A stretch of DNA of 64,000 nucleotides from Notospermus geniculatus (taxonomy: Eukaryota; Nemertea; Pilidiophora; Heteronemertea; Lineidae). The position numbers and the translations under genes are program-made. The DNA is taken from positions 254,175 to 318,174 of the forward strand of contig NMRB01000380.1 in assembly GCA_002633025.1 (NCBI GenBank), in the 5' to 3' direction. Shown piece after piece: positions 59,593-64,000 of the stretch. A model generated the notes under the pieces. The model saw nothing but the letters and a program-made list of their open reading frames with translations, was not told where the DNA came from and searched no databases. Position 1 is the first letter of the stretch. Every line of letters begins with the position of its first letter.

Positions 59593-62175
59593 ATGATGAT
59601 TTTCAAATATTTTGCCGTGGTCGTCGCAGTTGCAGCCTGCGTTTTTGGTAAGTAAATTCATTTTGAATATTTTTTTTGAAAGACTGTGTTCAAAACAAAT
59701 TAACATGTCAATTCTAATAGGCAATCTTTTTTGCTGTGTGGAAATGAGAAGGCCTAGTCCATATCGAAACGATTTTAGGCTATATTCTGACATTAGTGAG
59801 GTTTCGAAATCAAACGATAAACGTTCGTACTACACATTTATAACCAGATTTTATATTGCATTTTCGGTACAAAAATAACGTTGTCGTTAACGTTTACGTT
59901 GATCGTTTGATTTCGAAACCTTGTTGAATGAAGGTTGACTTGGACTTTAGCTGCTGGATTTGCAACGTACTCTGGTTTAATACATGTACGATGAAAGTGT
60001 AATACACTCAACAGCTTGATTGCAGTTCCTTTTGTGACGGTATCCAACTCATGTATTCATGTTGGCTCTTTCTTGTTTTCTTATTTATATAATATACTCT
60101 AAACTCCCAGTTACTCTAAACTCCAACTGTCCCATTCCTGAACATGGAAAAAACGACCAACCTAAGTTGAAGATATCGCACGCTGCTATTCTTTGCCAGG
60201 CTCGGGAGTGGGACAAGAAAGCGGACAGGACATTACTGTTTCTGACCATACCCCCACCCCATTATCTTCAACTTAGGATTTAGACATTTTTTCCGAGTTC
60301 AGGAATGGGACAGATATTTGGAAGTTTAGAGTACATGTATCTATTTATATTTTTTCGATTTATCAATTCCAGTTGTTGTTTCTGGATGATCTTTCTGGTC
60401 GTTTGTACGTTTTGCCTCAATCGTCGGAAGTTCGGATAAAAACGTTCTTTGCAATGCTCTCACTCCGCGTCTCTCTTCCAGTTCATGCTCATGCTAAAAA
60501 AGGCGGTAGCGGTAGCTGCAAAAAAAGTCAAGAAGCGAAGGGACTCTGCACCAAAACAGCATCGTGCAAAAAAACTGCAGAAAAACAGGGGAAATGCACG
60601 CCAGTGTGCAAAAAACCCTCAAAATCCAAGAGCAAGAAGCCAGACTGTTTGATTGACCATTGCTATGTCAACAAGGATCAGGGTTCCTGCTACTTGTTTA
60701 CGGTTAACAGCAAGGGCACCTTGCCAGCAGACACGACGCCTCTCTTCACTGCTGTCCACAAGGCAATCTACGCAATTGACAAGACTAAAATTTACGAAAT
60801 GCCGATAAAGGCTTGTGACAAGAACACTGAAGAGAGATGTCCGGCTGGATGTATGGTAAGACAATATACATGTACATGAACGTACCTTACATGTTCCTAA
60901 CCGTACATTGGCTGTTTGTAGAGCATGGAAGCCTTTTTGACTGGTTTTCAAAAGACCAATTATGCAATCAGAGAGGGACGCTGCATTATACAATTCAATG
61001 GAACCTCTCTTAGCGGACACCTCTGCCAGGAGGACACCTCTCGATTAAGGACACGAAAGTTCAGTCCCAAACTGGCCATGCCTAATCATTTCGACCTCTG
61101 TTAAATCAGGACACCTCTCAATTAAAGTCCTACATGTACCTGTTTTGCAGCTTGTATAATCAGTTGGCACAGAATTACAATGAAAGAGCTTTTTATTTCG
61201 TGAAAAAATTCCAACCAGCTAGAAAGTAATGGTTGATTTTGTGAGTGACTCAGCTAAATCAGAATGGTGTAAGACTGCCTCATTAAGTGATGTCACACTG
61301 GGGAATTCGCATAATGAACATGTCATTTCCCTGATTTGAGCGTCCTAGTAACCAAATTAACAATGTATGTGATGGGAAATTCGGCAAAATGCAATTATCA
61401 TGCAGAAACCATGCATCCAGCGTACTCCGGGTGGTTCAAAGTGGAATGAATTTTTCCCTAGCATTACGTCACGAATAAATTAGCATATTTACATTGTTGA
61501 AGTCGTTCACAGTACGTTTTTTGCGCAATGATTTTGACTGACAAAATCCTTGATATCCCGCTTACTACTAAACATGATTTCATGAAACAAACAGCAAAAT
61601 GCAGTTCCGCCTGAATGCTGTACAAAGCTGAAAAAGAGTGAGAATTCATTTTAGTGGTGCACATAGGACTTTAAGGACACTAACTACCAGTCCCGAAGGT
61701 GTCCTTAATAGAGAGGTTCCACTCTACATGTAGGCCCTCAGTTGAGCAGCCGATCCTGTCGTTAAGGACTGGCACGCGAAGTGATCCCGTCCTTAATTTT
61801 CTGACTCGCTAAATTTCGATTATTGATTAATTAACGATTGAGGTCTCAGAATTTGTGAGTCAGAACTTGTGAGAATCTCGTTCATGCCGCCTTTTTTTCT
61901 TTTAGACGCTGGACTACACTTACACTAGCAGCGCAGTAGGCAGTGCGAACTGGAAACTGAGAATCGTCCGCTGTCAGGAATCGACCTGTACTACCAGCGG
62001 AACTTACATGGCCAAAAAAGAATATAAAGGTCTCTCTGTCCAAACCATCACGTCCGCTTATGTCGAGGCAAAAGGCTACTGTGGGACCCCTACTATGAGT
62101 TCCAGCACCACTGCCCACGCGACAATCGGCATTTTCCTCCTTGCAGTTATGCTTGTAGTGAAGAACCTGTGTTAG
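59593..62175 (+). CDS. Secreted Cys/Lys-rich protein with C-terminal hydrophobic anchor
   Basis: No family recognised. Exons 59593-59647, 60482-60855, 61906-62175 join in phase to 232 residues. Residues 1-19 are a signal peptide (MMIFKYFAVVVAVAACVFG). Residues 20-75 are basic with repeated Cys-Lys-Lys motifs (SCKKSQ, SCKKTA, VCKKPSKSKSKKPDC). A more ordinary Cys-containing ectodomain follows to about 205. The C terminus is a Ser/Thr-rich stretch followed by IGIFLLAVMLVVKNLC, which could be a GPI signal or a single membrane helix with a four-residue tail. The exon 2 start is fixed by the acceptor at 60480-60481. Intron 1 carries a hairpin and intron 2 a Tigger-like element. A last-exon copy lies at 63724-63847. 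Confidence 0.75.
60096..60336. mobile_element. Hairpin MITE in intron of the secreted-protein gene
   Basis: Inverted ends TACTCTAAACTCCCA / complement, with inner arms CTGTCCCATTCCTGAAC and CCTAAGTTGAAGATA. Confidence 0.75.
60995..61732. mobile_element. pogo/Tigger-like element
   Basis: Left end TGGAACCTCTCTTAGCGGAC and right end GTCCTTAATAGAGAGGTTCC, with the internal GTTCAGTCCCAAACTGG shared with 5646-5815. About 500 bp of unrelated sequence separates the ends, so it is either a larger deletion derivative or interrupted. Confidence 0.6.
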
Positions 62176-62360
62176 ATACGAGGCTGGCGGACAAAAGAAC
62201 CTTCCTCTCAGTTGGCTACACAAATCGTAGAAATTCGCTTGAGCACGCATGCATTATGCACAACTGTAAAGTAAGACTAAAAAAAAGTAGATGTCGAAAA
62301 CCTCTGCCCGTATCTTAAAGCGCCTGTCACACTGAAGTGATAATAAGCAAGAAGTCAATC

Positions 62361-62410
62361 TCCAGAATTCACGAATTTTCGACCCCAACCGGGGTCTTTT
62401 TCAAGTGGAA
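62361..62410 (-). ncRNA. Degenerate hammerhead-like motif, copy 3
   Basis: Stem I TCCA/TGGA, stem II GACCCC-GGTT-GGGGTC, core GAAA, and perfect stem III AATTC-GT-GAATT then C are kept. The first core is TTGAAAA instead of CTGANGA, so it is probably inactive. Confidence 0.5.
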
Positions 62411-63295
62411 CTTTACAATCTGAAACTCTAGAAAAGACTTTTGGAGTCTTTTCTAGACACCGCATTCGATTACTTCCTCGGGCCTTCCTCGGGCAAGCCC
62501 CGGAAGGACAAGCTGAGCGTGCGCACAACAGCCAGTAATCGAACGCTGTCGTGTTAGACACGAGAAAAATGTGCTGTGATCGGCTGAATATCCGCCATGA
62601 CACTTTGCTCGTGTCTAACACGACAGCGTTCGATTACTTTTGCACGCCGATATACACTGATGTATGCGAGGGCTGTGTGCATCTCATGATCGGAAGTGAC
62701 ATCCTGCTTTGCATCCTGGGAAGGTTACACGAGAAGCCCACCTCGGCGAGTAGGGCTAGTCGCGCCTGGTCCGAGGAAGCCCCGATGACGCAGTTCCGGT
62801 GTAAACGAACGCTAGAGAGGTTGCGCAGTTTTCCGACTCCGACTCCGACTTCAACTACGAGAATGAATTGCAGTCCGCTGTGGACATCCTTGATAAAAAC
62901 GATGTGATAGAAGTTTTCAATTCGTCAAACACCATAAATTGAAGGCAGAAAAAATTGGCCTAACAAATCGGAAGTGCGGATAAATAATGAATATTGAAGT
63001 CGTAATCCTAGTCGTTACGACTTTGAGACACGACTATGACGACTACGATATTTGCGATTTATGCGCACTTCCGATTACGAGTCAAAATTATTCTGCCACA
63101 AAGTTATGGCATTTTACGATTTGCAAACGTCTATCAAATCGTTTTTATCAAGGATGTCCACAGCGGACTGCAATTCGTTCTCGTAGCTGAAGTTGGAGTC
63201 GGAGTCGGAAAACTGCGCAACCTCGCTGCTGTAGAGCCTGTTCCGAGCTAGCTCGTGGAAGTAAACGAATGCGGTCAGAGTTTCAGATTGTAAAG

Positions 63296-63346
63296 TTCCA
63301 CTTGAAAAAGACCCCGGTTGGGGTCGAAAATTCGTGAATTCTGGAG
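63296..63346 (+). ncRNA. Degenerate hammerhead-like motif, copy 4
   Basis: Inverted twin of copy 3 with the same features: TTGAAAA core change, intact stems II and III, cleavage-position C at 63341, and stem I TGGA. Confidence 0.5.
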
Positions 63347-63723
63347 ATTGACTTCTTGCTTATTATCATTTTGTGTGTCAATTTTGTGCTATTCTGTATC
63401 TTTGTCACACTGAAGTAGTTCTCAAAACGGGCTAGAACGTGTAACCCTTGGCCAAATAATGCATCGATGTTCTGGAGCACTCTTCCCGTCCATGAAATTC
63501 GTAAAAAGACTGTAAAAAGTTGCCACTACGTCCACTCCGTTCGCCGACAGTTTCAGCCCGTTCCGCGGCAAAATTTTCAAGAACGTGCTGAGAACCAGCT
63601 CAGTGTGATTGGGGCATAAGGAATTCCTAATGGAGACATATCAAACCTTGGCTCACTGAACAATTTATTTCTATTTTTAACCGGTATCAGAACAAACAAA
63701 CTCGGGGAACAGGATCTGCCCCC

Positions 63724-63847
63724 AACCATCATCACGTCCGCTTATCTCGAAGCAAAAGGCTACTGTGGTTCCGGCGCCACCGCCACCCACGGGACAATCG
63801 GCGTTATCCTCCTTGGAGTTATGCTTGCAGTGAAGAACCTGTGTTAG
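63724..63847 (+). pseudogene. Partial copy of the secreted protein's last exon
   Basis: Encodes ITSAYLEAKGYCG, a shortened Ser/Thr stretch, and GVILLGVMLAVKNLC then TAG, in an open frame; similarity continues through the 3' flank to the window end. The upstream two thirds of the exon are missing. A possible acceptor (GGGGAACAG) precedes it, so it could be a terminal exon of a gene I cannot see, but a truncated duplicate is likelier. Confidence 0.65.
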
Positions 63848-64000
63848 ATACGAGGCTGGCGGACAAAAGAACCTTCCTCTCAGTATAGGCTACACAAATC
63901 GTAGAAATTCGCCTGAGCACGGAATACATGCATTATGCACTACTGTAAAGTAAGACTAAAGTAGATGTCGAACACCTCAGTCTGTTCGTATCTGAAGGAA

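Larger units (their letters stand above)
62339..63403 (+). mobile_element. 1.07-kb foldback retroelement with inverted hammerhead copies
   Basis: Flanked by the exact 13-bp repeat GTCACACTGAAGT (62326-62338, 63404-63416). The two ends carry the same ribozyme-like unit in inverted orientation (62361-62410 minus, 63296-63346 plus). Inside are nested foldbacks: GTCGTGTTAGACACGAG arms at about 62548/62610, and CAGTTTTCCGACTCCGACT arms at about 62827/63205. No reverse transcriptase frame. Inverted terminal copies recall Penelope pseudo-LTRs. Confidence 0.7.
62316..63619. mobile_element. Harbinger-like MITE interrupted by a hammerhead element
   Basis: The left end (GCGCCTGTCACACTGA) at about 62320 and the rest (AGTAGTTCTCAAAACG to AGTGTGATTGGGGCA) at 63411-63618 form one relative of 52903-53149. 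It is split by an insertion that duplicated 13 bp. Confidence 0.7.

Overview
This window is nuclear DNA from an animal with introns. GT-AG introns divide every recognisable gene, the gene set is animal (6-4 photolyase, ARMC3, MGST2/LTC4S-type MAPEG enzyme, rhodopsin-type GPCRs, Cys-loop chloride channel), and non-coding DNA is packed with inverted-repeat transposons. The gene families, very frequent AGGCCTA and TACATGTA words and the apparent retention of two divergent haplotypes suggest a heterozygous marine invertebrate deuterostome (echinoderm, hemichordate or cephalochordate). I cannot name the species from sequence alone.

Layout. (1) 75-2251, minus: a MAPEG membrane enzyme of MGST2/LTC4-synthase type, first exon not found. 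(2) 4655-9274, minus: a ten-exon (6-4) photolyase in which exons 4-6 occur twice, next to a single N at 7206. (3) 9.3-16.7 kb: no convincing gene, but a dense field of MITEs, including TTA-flanked hairpins inserted end to end. (4) 16724-30371, plus: a complete 20-exon ARMC3 gene (885 residues), ending tail to tail with (5) 31631-46135, minus: three tandem three-exon class A GPCR genes that all lack the usual TM3-ECL2 disulfide. (6) 46.1-48.3 kb: nothing recognisable. (7) 48329-54586, minus: a nine-exon anion-selective Cys-loop receptor subunit (406 residues). (8) 54.6-59.6 kb: hairpins and a dispersed repeat. (9) 59593-62175, plus: an unrecognised secreted, cysteine- and lysine-rich protein with a C-terminal hydrophobic tail, plus a partial last-exon copy at 63.7 kb.

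The genes do not form a pathway; this is ordinary metazoan gene order with one local GPCR expansion.

The most striking item is a family of short elements carrying a hammerhead-ribozyme-like fold (near 5.2, 32.4 and 62.4/63.3 kb). Three separate insertions have exact target-site duplications of 15, 11 and 13 bp, and one insertion ends within about two bases of the predicted self-cleavage site. This looks like retrotransposition of ribozyme-processed RNA, as in Penelope-like elements or retrozymes. A second clean system is a MITE family with perfect 5-bp target duplications; at one copy the uninserted sister site is also in the window.
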